Assembly (NCBI GenBank): GCA_032622095.1
Contig: CP136066.1
Coordinates: forward strand, 194,918,816-194,982,815
Direction of reading: 5' to 3'
Length of the DNA: 64,000 nt
From: Siphonodentalium dalli
Taxonomy: Eukaryota; Mollusca; Scaphopoda; Gadilida; Siphonodentaliidae
Both the position numbers and the translations under genes were made by a program. The notes beneath the pieces were generated by a model. It ran no database searches, had not been told where the DNA came from, and worked only from the letters and a program-made list of their open reading frames with translations. This document shows positions 45,300-54,639 of the stretch, one piece after another. Position 1 is the stretch's first letter, and every line of letters starts with the position of its first letter.

Positions 45300-45840
45300 C
45301 AAAAATTACAATTTTTTGTTTTTAAAGTTATGTCCCTGGCTCTGCCCCTATTTGAACCAGTGGCCCCATTTGAACAAATCTGAACCCTAGTCAACCAAGG
45401 TCCCTCCGTACCAAATATAAGCTTAATCAGCAAAATATTCCTTGAGAAGAACTCATTTTAAGAATTACTATAAGTTATGGCCCTGGTTTCTCAACTAATC
45501 AACCTGGTGACCTCATTTGAACAAATCTGAATGGGAGTCACTTAGGGAACATCCACACCAAATATGAACCCAGTAGGCCTTATAGTTCTGGAAAAAGAAT
45601 TTGTTCTAAGAATTACTATGAAGGATTAGAGTTGTGGCCCTGCTTTTTCAACTAATTGACCTGATGACCTCATTTGAACAAATCTGAATGAGATTCACCT
45701 AGGGAACATCGACACCAAATATGAACCTGTTCCGTCTTACGGTTCTGGAGAAGAAGATGATTCTTGACGGACGGACGAACGGACGACGAGTGATGACTAT
45801 AGCTCCACCGGAGACTTCGTCTCAGGTGAGCTAAAAACTA
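45300..45840. repeat. ~152-bp tandem repeat of bivalve type, 3 units
   Basis: CATTTGAACAAATCTGAA occurs at about 45,367, 45,518 and 45,671. Each is followed by CACCAAATATGAACC-like and GAATTACTATNA words and TTATGGCCCTGG. It ends in GACGGACGGACGAACGGACG and GGTGAGCTAAAAA. A partial relative lies at 43,440-43,740. I associate this style of repeat with bivalves from memory only. Confidence 0.85.
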
Positions 45841-46107
45841 TACTTCCATTTTAAATGTGTCTTTTCATGTAAACAAAATTGTTCAACCACCCTTATCTCA
45901 CAGTTAACACTAAATAACCAATACAAATTGAATATCACAATTATATTCTAATTAACATAATAATAAAGTTCCGGCATCGACATCGATATCATTGCGCTAA
46001 GTTCTTACATCAATGCGCGTGCCTATAATACACGTGTCTTACAACACATATGAGGTCGGATTTAGGCGCTAAGTATGTCATAAAACTGTTGTCGTATGTT
46101 AACCAAC

Positions 46108-46142
46108 ATTTCAGTTGACAAGTGTTGTTTGTCAACTGAAAT
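46108..46142. repeat. Small hairpin ATTTCAGTTGAC
   Basis: 12-bp perfect arms, ATTTCAGTTGAC and GTCAACTGAAAT, surround an 11-nt loop. Confidence 0.85.
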
Positions 46143-46414
46143 ACATGTCAGAATATAGATAGAACATTGTTGCAAATCTTTATTAAATACAACAAACATA
46201 TGGCTAAATAATCTATCGTTTTTAAAGACATGAAACAGGGAAGCACCACATACGTTCATTTGAGTGCGATCAGCAATTATATAAGCACAACTCCTTTCTT
46301 GGCCGTATGGTAGCGACATGGCAGTGTCATATTTTAAAGAGTTATTCAAGGTTACCGACTTCCAATAGATAATAGAAATTCATGGCATGATCGTATAGAC
46401 AAACCTAGATATAA

Positions 46415-46535
46415 TGTGTCTGAGATTTGCAGGATGAGGTCTCAGATGGTAAATTTAGTGACGCTAGCCCGCACGGCAGGCTAGCATCACCAAATTCATC
46501 CTCTGGGAGCCTCATTCTGCTTAGGCCTACCAGGG
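46415..46535. repeat. Hairpin family H2, single copy
   Basis: GCAGGATGAGGTCTCAGATG followed by GTAAATTTAGTGACGCTAGC is mirrored by GGCTAGCATCACCAAATTCA and GGAGCCTCATTCTGC. Confidence 0.85.
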
Positions 46536-47290
46536 GACTGTACTATAGATTTACAATTGCCGTGTTTGAACAGGTGTACAAGGTTATGGGAGGTACACAG
46601 GAGGCGTGAAGTCCAATAGACCACTGTATTGTAATAGAGTAGATTATACCCGTGTACTCATTACCGATGGGTGATTGGGTTTGATCAGAATGTTATTCAA
46701 TATAATACTCCAGCGATTTGGCATGACAACCCAACTAGAAATTGAAATACATCTTAAAACTTGAATTGTTGGAACAGACGATAACCATTGATGACATATA
46801 ACACAATGCACGAAAGGTTGCGGCGTACTCACTGAGCGATTATTTAAAGGATACCGATTACCACTAATACAATTGAACACGGATTACCCATGCACTAGCG
46901 ATAACATATCAATGAGTGTCTCCGAGGAATATTTTTTTTCATTGGTCAATCAAGTCACATGTGGTAAACCTATTATTTTATTGGTCACCATGCAAGAAGT
47001 CGCCTTTTCACTGTAAGAATAAGAGTGGAGGTCTATGGTAATCGACACCTTCTGTGAGCCCCACATAACCTTGTACACGTGTTCAAACACGGCAATTGTA
47101 AATCTATAGTACAGGCCCCTGTAGGATCAGATTGAAGTTCCCTTGTTGAAGTTGGTGATGTTCAAACATTAGTCACCTCGATCATACATTTTATCTTCTG
47201 AATTTAGGGGATATAGAACTGAACAGAAGGGATCAAGTAACTAAAAACAATGTTAATTTGAGACTATATATATAGATTCTTCCCATAAGA
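46536..47290. other. No gene seen
   Basis: A pair of inverted words (GTGTTTGAACAGGTGTACAA at 46,562 and TTGTACACGTGTTCAAACAC at about 47,071) with nearby matching flanks suggests a ~530-bp foldback with decayed arms. Nothing codes convincingly. Confidence 0.45.
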
Positions 47291-47395
47291 TGAGGCCTAA
47301 GAGAATGAGGTCCCTAGAAGGTGAATTGTGCAGCAGTACTAAATTCACCCTCTGGGGACCTCATTCTGCAAATGTCAGACACACTATATCCAGGC
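47290..47395. repeat. Hairpin family H2, single copy
   Basis: AGAATGAGGTCCCTAGAAGG and its mirror CCTCTGGGGACCTCATTCTG flank a shortened centre. It is preceded by the associated ATGAGGCCTAAG word. Confidence 0.8.
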
Positions 47396-47460
47396 TTGAC
47401 TATATACCACCAGCTCCAGCAACAACAACAACACCACACAGAATCTAATTATACATCTCT

Positions 47461-47695
47461 ATGCGCCCTGTCACTAACTCGCGGCCATATTGGATCCACC
47501 AGGTCCGGTTCCATGGTTTTATAGATTCACCCACCACGGTTCCGTGGTTTTAATGATATAGGTCAAAGTTTTGGATTAGCATTTCCATATATGGAACTTT
47601 TGAATTATTCATGACTTCCATATATGGAAAGCTAAGTAAACCACGGAACCGGACCTGGTAGATCCAATATGGCCGCGAGTTAGTGATAGGGCATA
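47461..47695. mobile_element. TIR element, ~235 bp
   Basis: TCACTAACTCGCGGCCATAT at 47,471 with ACCAGGTCCGGTTCCATGG is mirrored at 47,635-47,686. The ends extend outward as GCCCTG/TAGGGC. The inner TTCCATATATGGAA occurs twice. No transposase. Confidence 0.85.
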
Positions 47696-47800
47696 TTGGT
47701 TTTGGACCACTGAAAAAATAGGTAAAACCAAACCTGATGCATGAAGTAAAAATAGAATGTCATTTTGTCACATTAGCGCTGTCCCTCCTGATCAATGACA

Positions 47801-48395
47801 TTAAAGGTACTCAATCCGATCAGACGGTCCCCATATCATCAAGATAAAACAACAATTCTTCAAAATACGCTTTAGTTATCAGAATCGATTAATTGCAACA
47901 AAACAAATGCTAACCACTGCCAACTATGGTATAAAATTTCCCAAAATGTGTTATTTATCAACATTTTGTTAATGAAATATGGCCGTATTATCACTTAAGT
48001 ATCACAAAATTGTGTCGTATTTCCACTTGATTTTAGAGTTATCTTCATTGGCAATTTTGTCTGAGACTGATGGTTTGACGACTGTTTTCTGGTCCTCAAA
48101 TAATTGCACATCTCGAGAAATAACAAACTTCAAAAATCAATATCTGATCACTCTTGAGCTTTGATGGGTGCGTTCCTCAACTCGAATCAAATATTTGTTA
48201 CCTCTGAAGCCAAATAAATAGTAATTTGGAAGCGTTTATTTGGATAATGCATCTTTTAAGATGCATAATCCGATTTAGCAACACTAAATTACTATTTCTT
48301 TGGTTTCGGGGTTAAATATTATTTGATTTGAGTCAAGGAACCCACCTCTCGAAGCTCAAGCGTTATCATATTCCGATTTTTGAAATCTGTTAATT
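47801..48395. repeat. Foldback family FB1, copy 2 plus an abutting half copy
   Basis: TTAAAGGTACTCAATCCGAT at 47,801 opens a copy that ends GGATAATGCATCTTTTAA at 48,258. From 48,256 a second, partial copy starts in direct orientation (ATGCATAATCCG then AAATTACTATTTCTTTGG) and fades near 48,395. Confidence 0.8.
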
Positions 48396-49773
48396 TTATC
48401 CACTTCAAATTTATGTCAACCTAGCACTGACCTCTTTCCGAAATATATGGACGCCCTTATGACATGTCAAAGTGGCAATATTTTCGAAATACAAGATGTT
48501 GAAAAGTGTTGCCAACAACAACAAAAAAGTTATCTTGTGGATACATACATATACTTATTTATGAATCGGTAATCATGTTTTATTCCTGCAAATAGACATG
48601 TTATTTAACAACATGCTGGTTACACAAGGTTTGTTTACATTTGTGATGACATGTGTTGGGGAATTCCAATTTGAACCAGGCATCACCATATATGGAAGTT
48701 GTAAACCACCCTTGCTCACCACATAAACTGCCAAGAAATTTTTTAATTTTAGAAATTTTTCCCCTAATTTTTTTCACAAACTGGGACAGCAAAATTTTTA
48801 ATGTGACTATTTTTTGGGTCAAAGAAAACTTTGAGAATAATAATGCAAATATGCAACGGAACAGTGCCGTGGAAAAGAGGGTCTCTGCTGGTGGGGGTGA
48901 CCACCTTAGAATTTCCAACTGCACCCACCCCCCCCCCCCCCCCCCCCACCCTCCCTGAAACAGACGCAATTCCCAAATCTGGGAAATTCCATTTTCACCC
49001 CTCCGCATTGAATTGGAATTTCAAAATATTGGAAATTTCTAACCTGAAACCCCCTATGGCTAGCTGCTATGGCTAGATATTTTAGTGATTTTGCTATCAT
49101 TATAGTCAAACAAATTTACTCAAAATATTGACTTTAGGTCCAAAAACACAAATTTTGCACAAAATTGGAAAACCAGAATAATTTCAACCATTTTTTTGGT
49201 TTGAAATTATCACCTAATTTGCCCAGCCAAAGTTGGGGAGGGGGATGTCACACAACCAATGTTGCCACGTCTCGCCATGTTTCATAAGATTTTTGTTGTT
49301 GTTGTTGGAATTGGTGCAGGCAAGAGATAGTGCATTTTTCACAGATGTCCATACAAGCGAGAGCATAAGCAGTCGGGCTGTAATGATACACTTGGTCACG
49401 ATACGAGATATGAATCATGATACATGATCAACGAAACACAAAATTAGTGTTCACAAATGATTTACCACCTGAATTTTCATCACCAATGTGTTTATAACTG
49501 GAAATAAAAGTTAATTTTTAACTAAAATGCAGTTTAATAGTTAGCTAGCTGAGTAAAATACTCATGTTAGATATGTAAACTTGAGAAAATATTTTTGTTT
49601 TGCTCTTTGAAATATGATCATCTTCAGAAATTACTTGATTTCCTGTACCATGATGCACATCACATGATACGAGTCAATATGATATGCGTACCGTTTGAAA
49701 GTGTATTGTGACACACTGAATTCATGATGAATCATTACAGCCCTACAGCACAGTGTAAAACAAGCTGTACAAG
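48396..49773. other. No gene; C-homopolymer and CAACAA tracts
   Basis: A C run of about 20 interrupted by CA lies at 48,922-48,950 and produces spurious proline or glycine-rich frames of up to 135 codons. I see no supported gene. AACAACAAC words occur near 48,515 and TTGTTGTTGTTG near 49,290. Confidence 0.5.
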
Positions 49774-49775
49774 TA

Positions 49776-49988
49776 CAGTAATGCCCTACATAATCAACTC
49801 CTTAACAACAGCAGAATTATGGGTAATTTTCCAGGATTTAGTCGGAAATATGGCTTGTTGCCATTCATCGGAAAGCTCCCACTGAGAGCTTTCCGATGAA
49901 TGGCAACAAGCCATATTTCCAAATAAATCCTGAAAAGTTACCCATAATTCTGCTGTGGTTAAGGAGTCAATTACTTAGGGCATTACTG
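49776..49988. mobile_element. Tc1/mariner-like MITE M1, copy 1
   Basis: The ends read CAGTAATGCCCT and AGGGCATTACTG with TA on each side. The arms continue into CCTTAACNACAGCAGAATTA and its mirror. The centre is a near-perfect palindrome (AGCTTTCCGATGAATGGCAA). TA duplication and CAGT ends fit Tc1/mariner elements. No transposase is present. Confidence 0.88.
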
Positions 49989-50119
49989 TATGTACTGAGT
50001 GTGCAACAAGCAGAACTCCGCAATGACCCCACTAGGCCCACTGTGGATTACCAGTATATCCACGGTGAACTTGCATGAAGCGGATTAATGTGAATGAACA
50101 GAAATTCTGGAGACTGACC

Positions 50120-50360
50120 AGGCTCACCAGGAATCACAGCGAACCACTGAAAATCACAGCGAACCACTGAAAATCACCGCGAACCCCTGATAATCACTGC
50201 GAACCACTGAGAATCACCACAAACCACTGAGAATCACCGCAAACCCTGAGAAACACCGCGAATCACTGCAAATCACCATGAACCCCTGAGAATCACCATG
50301 AACCACTGAGAATCACCGCGCACCCCCGAGAATCACTGCAAACCACTGAGAATCACAGCT
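50120..50360. repeat. 20-bp minisatellite, ~12 units
   Basis: Units of the type AATCACCGCGAACCACTGAG repeat with small changes and an occasional one-base length change. Confidence 0.93.
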
Positions 50361-50365
50361 AAATA

Positions 50366-50517
50366 GAGGATCTACAACTTGTCCCCAGTTTATAGTGGAA
50401 TTTACAAAACTCATCCAGTAAATTAGGTCTGGACAGAGCCTTGAGCGAGGTCCAGACCCAATTTACTGGACAAGTTTTGTAAATTCAGCTATAAACTGGG
50501 GATGAGTTGTAGATTCT
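50366..50517. mobile_element. Hairpin element, ~150 bp
   Basis: GATCTACAACTTGTCCCCAG at 50,369 and the following GGAATTTACAAAACT and AGTAAATT are mirrored on the right, ending GTTGTAGATTCT at 50,517. The centre at about 50,443 is TTGAGCG. It directly follows the 20-bp minisatellite. Confidence 0.85.
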
Positions 50518-50964
50518 ATTTATTACTTGATCCAACAACCTCGACAAAACATACTTAAATCAACAAATGGGACATTAAACTAACATCGGCTTCTATAAGG
50601 CATTCAGTGAGGTTTCATGTAACTATGCGTTGTTCGCCCTCGTAAAGAAATAGTCCAGATAACTAAAGGCTCGTATTTAATGGCATATATATAATGACAT
50701 AACTTTTCAAACTCTTCATTTATTATAGTTTGTTGGAAAAATATTGGAAGCATAGTAGCATACGGAATGTAAACAGATGACAAACCGGAAGTCAAAGACC
50801 ACCTGGCACTATTTCCTGTTATTAAACGAACATTTAATATCACAATTTATAGAATGGGTTTATTGAATGAAATAAGGGTATGATCATGTAATAATTATAA
50901 TTTTTAACGCCATTTCTATTTATTTTATAAGAGTATTAACTAAATATTGATAATTGTCTTGTCT

Positions 50965-51130
50965 TGTTCAAAGATACATAATCTGATTGAACTCCCAAAA
51001 TTACTATTTATTCGGCTTTGGGGGTAAAAAAAACAATTGAATTGAGTCGAGGAACCTACCCATCGAAGCTGAGAGTTTTCAGATATCGATTATTAAAATC
51101 TGTTATTTTTCACCACCTCAAATATTTGGC
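50965..51130. repeat. Foldback family FB1, partial copy
   Basis: AAATTACTATTTATTCGGCT, GAGTCGAGGAACC and CCATCGAAGCTGAGAG match other FB1 copies. Only one arm is present. Confidence 0.7.
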
Positions 51131-51305
51131 GGCCTGGCAATAATTTTGCTGACTTCTTCCAGAAATATTAGTCAAAGCTCCCTGTACGATCAGTGCATAT
51201 CAGTGGTGATTGCAAATTAACTTCTGAATATAAGACGATGAAAAGTGTTGTCATCAACAAGAATATGATATGTTGTGCTAGTTGATGTGCGGATATATAC
51301 ATATA

Positions 51306-51473
51306 CAGAAATGCCCTAAATAATCAACTCCTTAACCACAGCAGAATTATGGGTGATTTAGTCGGAAATATGGCTTGATGCCATTCATCTGAAAGCTCTC
51401 AGTGAGACTAAATCCTGAAAAATTACCCATAATTCTGCTGTGGTTAAGAAGTTGATTATTTAGGGCATTACTG
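51306..51473. mobile_element. MITE M1, copy 2
   Basis: CAGAAATGCCCTAAATAATC and its mirror end GGGCATTACTG, with TA on both flanks. Part of the right half of the central palindrome is deleted relative to copy 1. Confidence 0.85.
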
Positions 51474-51575
51474 TATGTTGATTACACCATAGCCCACGCT
51501 AAACCTCGCCACTGAAGCTTTTCGGTGTAGAGCGGATCACCGCGAATCACTTTCCCAAAAAAATCAACACAGTGT

Positions 51576-51957
51576 TAAAGGTACTCAATCCGATTAGATG
51601 CTCCTAAATTACTATTTCTTTGGCTTTGGGGGGTACAAAATAATTGATTCGAGTCGAGGAACCCACCCATCAGAGCTCAGGGTGATACGAATAAAGATGG
51701 ATAACTCTAAAATCAAGTGGTAATAATAGCCACTTGATTTTAGAGTTATCCATCTTCATTTGCATCTTTGTCCATTTCACCACGTGCTTCTGCACAAGTT
51801 CTGGTCCACAAACAATAGAAATTGCAAACTTCAAAAATCAATATCTAATCACCCTGAGGTTTGATGGGTGGGTTCCTCGAATCGAATCTAATATTTTTTA
51901 CCCCCGAAGTCAAAGAAATAGTAATTTAGGAGCGTCTGATCGGATTGAGTACCTTTA
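51576..51957. mobile_element. Foldback family FB1, intact palindromic copy
   Basis: The left end TAAAGGTACTCAATCCGAT and the right end ATCGGATTGAGTACCTTTA are inverted. Arms run nearly to the centre at about 51,726, where CTCTAAAATCAAGTGG meets CCACTTGATTTTAGAG. A 5-bp direct repeat AGTGT at 51,571-51,575 and 51,958-51,962 is the likely target duplication. No transposase. Confidence 0.88.
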
Positions 51958-51994
51958 AGTGTTTTTGCTGATCACAATCTATTTACGCATTGTA

Positions 51995-53209
51995 TCAACA
52001 ATCTTGTAGATTGACAGGCAATCCATCCCCGCCAAACAGGGACTGCTCAGGGTCCTCAATCACCTCGGGTCCATTTCCGGGTTTCGTATATATTATGTAC
52101 TGAAGACCGCCCGGCATTACATCCATGGACAGATGATCCACATCAGCTTGTAGTGGATTCTCTACATCAGCTGAAATTCCTCTGATAAAATCATTCGCTA
52201 CGTTGCTGTCTGGAGGGAATAAGTGAGCCACTAGTGACAGAAACCTTGGGACGTCTTCGTCCATAAGAAACACACAAGCATTTGGACCAGCATCAAACGT
52301 GTAAGCAACATTCACCTTGCTGCACATCTTGTTGTATTTGTGGACGAGAGATATTATTTTTCTTGAGGTATCTGTCAAATAACAGATAGGAGGGTAAGTG
52401 TCGAGGCAAACTGAATGAAGTTGATTGCTGTCCTTCATAGTAAGCTCAGCAAATGCTTCAAAGTCCTTATCTTCTATTGCCTTCTCCATTTTTTTCAGAC
52501 TGCTCGCAAGATTATCGACCCTATGTTTGTATAACTGGCTCGTTTCCACAGTAACTTGCATGCCTTCTGTACTGCTAATAGGCTTCACTTGGTCACTAAC
52601 CACAAGCAAGAGTATCCTGAGGCCTGGCCAGTGAGTGTGGTCAAATATAGGTTTCGCTATGGAATCAGATCCATCTGACTCGTCACCCTTCTCCCATTTC
52701 ACGAATCCACCATAAATGCTTCTACATGCACTGCCAGACCCACATCTTGCGATTGATGAAATTTCACCATGAACATCAAACAACTTAGCCAAAGAATAAA
52801 CCAAACAGGCATATCCCGCTGCGGAAGATGCGAGGCCAGCCGCAGTCGGGAAATTATTTTCAGAGCAGATATGTATCTTCCAGTTAAGCATTTGCATTGT
52901 CGCGTTATCTTCTACTTCCTGTGAACTGTCATCAAACTTTCTCTTTCTGGCTCGTCTCCGAATTTCATTGAGAACATTCTGTATTCTTTTGTTACCGACG
53001 TTTTGCTTCACGCCATTTAGCCACATCCTATCTTCTGTGAACGTTTTACTCACAGCGACGGTTGTTTTTGTTCGGAGTCCTTCCTTGTTTAGTGTTACAC
53101 TGATTGAAGAGTTATAGGGCAGAACAATGTCTTCATTTCTTTTCCCCCAATATTTGATAACAGCAATGTTCACAGGTGCAGAACATGTCGTGCTGACAAT
53201 ATCTTCCAT
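51995..53209 (-). CDS. MVD: Mevalonate diphosphate decarboxylase, intronless
   Basis: This enzyme converts (R)-5-diphosphomevalonate and ATP to isopentenyl diphosphate, CO2, ADP and phosphate, the last step of the mevalonate pathway, usually in the cytosol. The 404-residue product matches the usual ~400-residue length. Visible GHMP-family features, in order, are KYWGKR (residues 19-24), SSISVTL (34-40), the phosphate-binding loop NFPTAAGLASSAAG (119-132), RCGSGSACRSIYGG (155-168), STEGMQ (213-218) and DAGPNAC with the catalytic Asp306. The ATG is preceded in frame by TAA 12 bases upstream and has a good context (A at -3, G at +4). Animal MVD genes I know of have introns, but this frame has none, so it may be a retrocopy; no 3' poly(A) tract or target duplication is obvious. 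All key residues are intact, so it could be functional. Confidence 0.96.
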   Translation of the reverse strand: MEDIVSTTCSAPVNIAVIKYWGKRNEDIVLPYNSSISVTLNKEGLRTKTTVAVSKTFTEDRMWLNGVKQNVGNKRIQNVLNEIRRRARKRKFDDSSQEVEDNATMQMLNWKIHICSENNFPTAAGLASSAAGYACLVYSLAKLFDVHGEISSIARCGSGSACRSIYGGFVKWEKGDESDGSDSIAKPIFDHTHWPGLRILLLVVSDQVKPISSTEGMQVTVETSQLYKHRVDNLASSLKKMEKAIEDKDFEAFAELTMKDSNQLHSVCLDTYPPICYLTDTSRKIISLVHKYNKMCSKVNVAYTFDAGPNACVFLMDEDVPRFLSLVAHLFPPDSNVANDFIRGISADVENPLQADVDHLSMDVMPGGLQYIIYTKPGNGPEVIEDPEQSLFGGDGLPVNLQDC

Positions 53210-53475
53210 TTCTGTCCCGGTTTAATATTTGAATATTGTAAAAACCAGTTTCTTTATTCTTGATTTGACTCAAACCAAACTCACATATGTATCATAACTG
53301 AAACCAAACATTTAAAGACATATTACGTGCTTAATTTCACAACTGCTTAACCCTTTCAGTGCCAGGGGCCGATCTCATCGGCCCTAATTTACGGTCTGTA
53401 AAATCGGTCCTAAAAAAATTATTAAAATTGTAAAAAAATTGTAAAAAATAATAACAAATGATGAAAAATTGTTAG
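53210..53475. promoter_or_regulatory. Upstream region of MVD, no element identified
   Basis: This is the 5' flank of the MVD frame. I see no convincing TATA box or sterol-response element. It runs into the hairpin repeat domain within about 270 bp. Confidence 0.3.
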
Positions 53476-53544
53476 GCCAATGCATTCTCTTATATATGCG
53501 AGGCGACCTATGGTCGACTCGCATATATAAGAGAATGCATTGGC
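53476..53544. repeat. Hairpin family H1, copy 1
   Basis: A ~69-bp near-perfect palindrome: CCAATGCATTCTCTTATATA with GCGAG, a GCGACCTATGGTCGA centre, then the mirror. Followed by CACAGGGT. Confidence 0.95.
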
Positions 53545-53905
53545 ACAGGGTATATGGGTTGATACAAAAATTGGACCTGGCACTGAAAGGGTTAAGTGAG
53601 TCGTAAAATATAATTGTTAAAATATTCAACATCATCCGTGTGCTATTTAGTAGAACATGTTTCTGAACAACATTACTGGTATGCAAACATAAACAGTTCA
53701 CAATTCGTACCAAACAATAAACAAAATGATTGATTTCGTCAACAATAGTTAAAAACTTAATTTAATTATGTGAAAGAATGGCGTTGTGTTCTGGAAATTT
53801 TAATAATAATTTTATTGAAATACATGCATTGAGCAAATTTATCTCTATCAAATCACGTTAACCCTTCCATGACTGGAGCTTCCTGAAATTTTGTGTAAAC
53901 CCTGT

Positions 53906-53959
53906 GCCAATGCATTCTCTTACATATGCGAGTCTCCCATATATAAGAGAATACATTGA
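53906..53959. repeat. Hairpin family H1, copy 2 (short)
   Basis: The same arms with a few changes, but the centre is shortened to AGTCTCCC. Confidence 0.85.
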
Positions 53960-53986
53960 ACTAACAATATTTACCTTGACCTGTAA

Positions 53987-54054
53987 GCCAGTGCATTCTC
54001 TTATATATGCAAGGTTCCCTATGGGAGACTTGCATACATAAGAGATTGTACTAG
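53987..54054. repeat. Hairpin family H1, copy 3 (diverged)
   Basis: GTGCATTCTCTTATATATGC opens it. The centre reads TTCCCTATGGGAGA, a different but still palindromic core. The right arm is diverged. Confidence 0.8.
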
Positions 54055-54189
54055 CATAATATCTTTAATGCTGCACCAGCGCGGCTCCCATCATGAAAGG
54101 GATAAAAGCAGTGGCAAAAATCTTCAACAAACAAGTGGCACAATGATTTCAGACTATTACAGACAGACAGAAGTATTTTTTTACCCTGT

Positions 54190-54258
54190 GCCAATGCATT
54201 CTGTTATATATGCGAGTCGACCATAAGTCGCCTCGCATATATAAGAGAATGCATTGGC
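54190..54258. repeat. Hairpin family H1, copy 4
   Basis: Near-perfect palindrome with centre GTCGACCATAAGTCGCC; preceded by ACCCTGT and followed by CTAACAAT. Confidence 0.95.
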
Positions 54259-54370
54259 CTAACAATTGTTTACAATTTTAATAATTTTTTCTTGTATTCT
54301 TTAACAATTTTATAATTTCACCCATACAGAGCCCCAGACCTTTAATTAGAACCCTCAAATTTTTACCTGT

Positions 54371-54439
54371 GCCAATGCATTCTCTTATATATGCGAGTCG
54401 ACCATAGGTCGCCTCGCATATATAAGAGAATGCATTGGC
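54371..54439. repeat. Hairpin family H1, copy 5
   Basis: Same structure as copy 4, with centre GTCGACCATAGGTCGCC. With copy 4 it bounds a ~180-bp segment containing CACCCATACAGAGCCCCAGA. Confidence 0.95.
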
Positions 54440-54639
54440 CTAACAATTTTTTATCATTTTTTTAAAATAAATGTTTCTTAGGACATAAAATAAAAAACAT
54501 CCATTACCCTGCAGGGAGCCCCACACAAATATAGAAGCATATAGAAGAGTGTCGTCTGCTCATGTTTGTCTGGGGCTCTGTATGGGTGAAGTTTGGTGTG
54601 TTAATTTGGATTATGCATCTTTAAGTCACATTTTAACCC

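Noticed and set aside
48601-49109. Glycine- or proline-rich frames near 48.9 kb
   Set aside because: Produced by a C homopolymer; no supported start or family.
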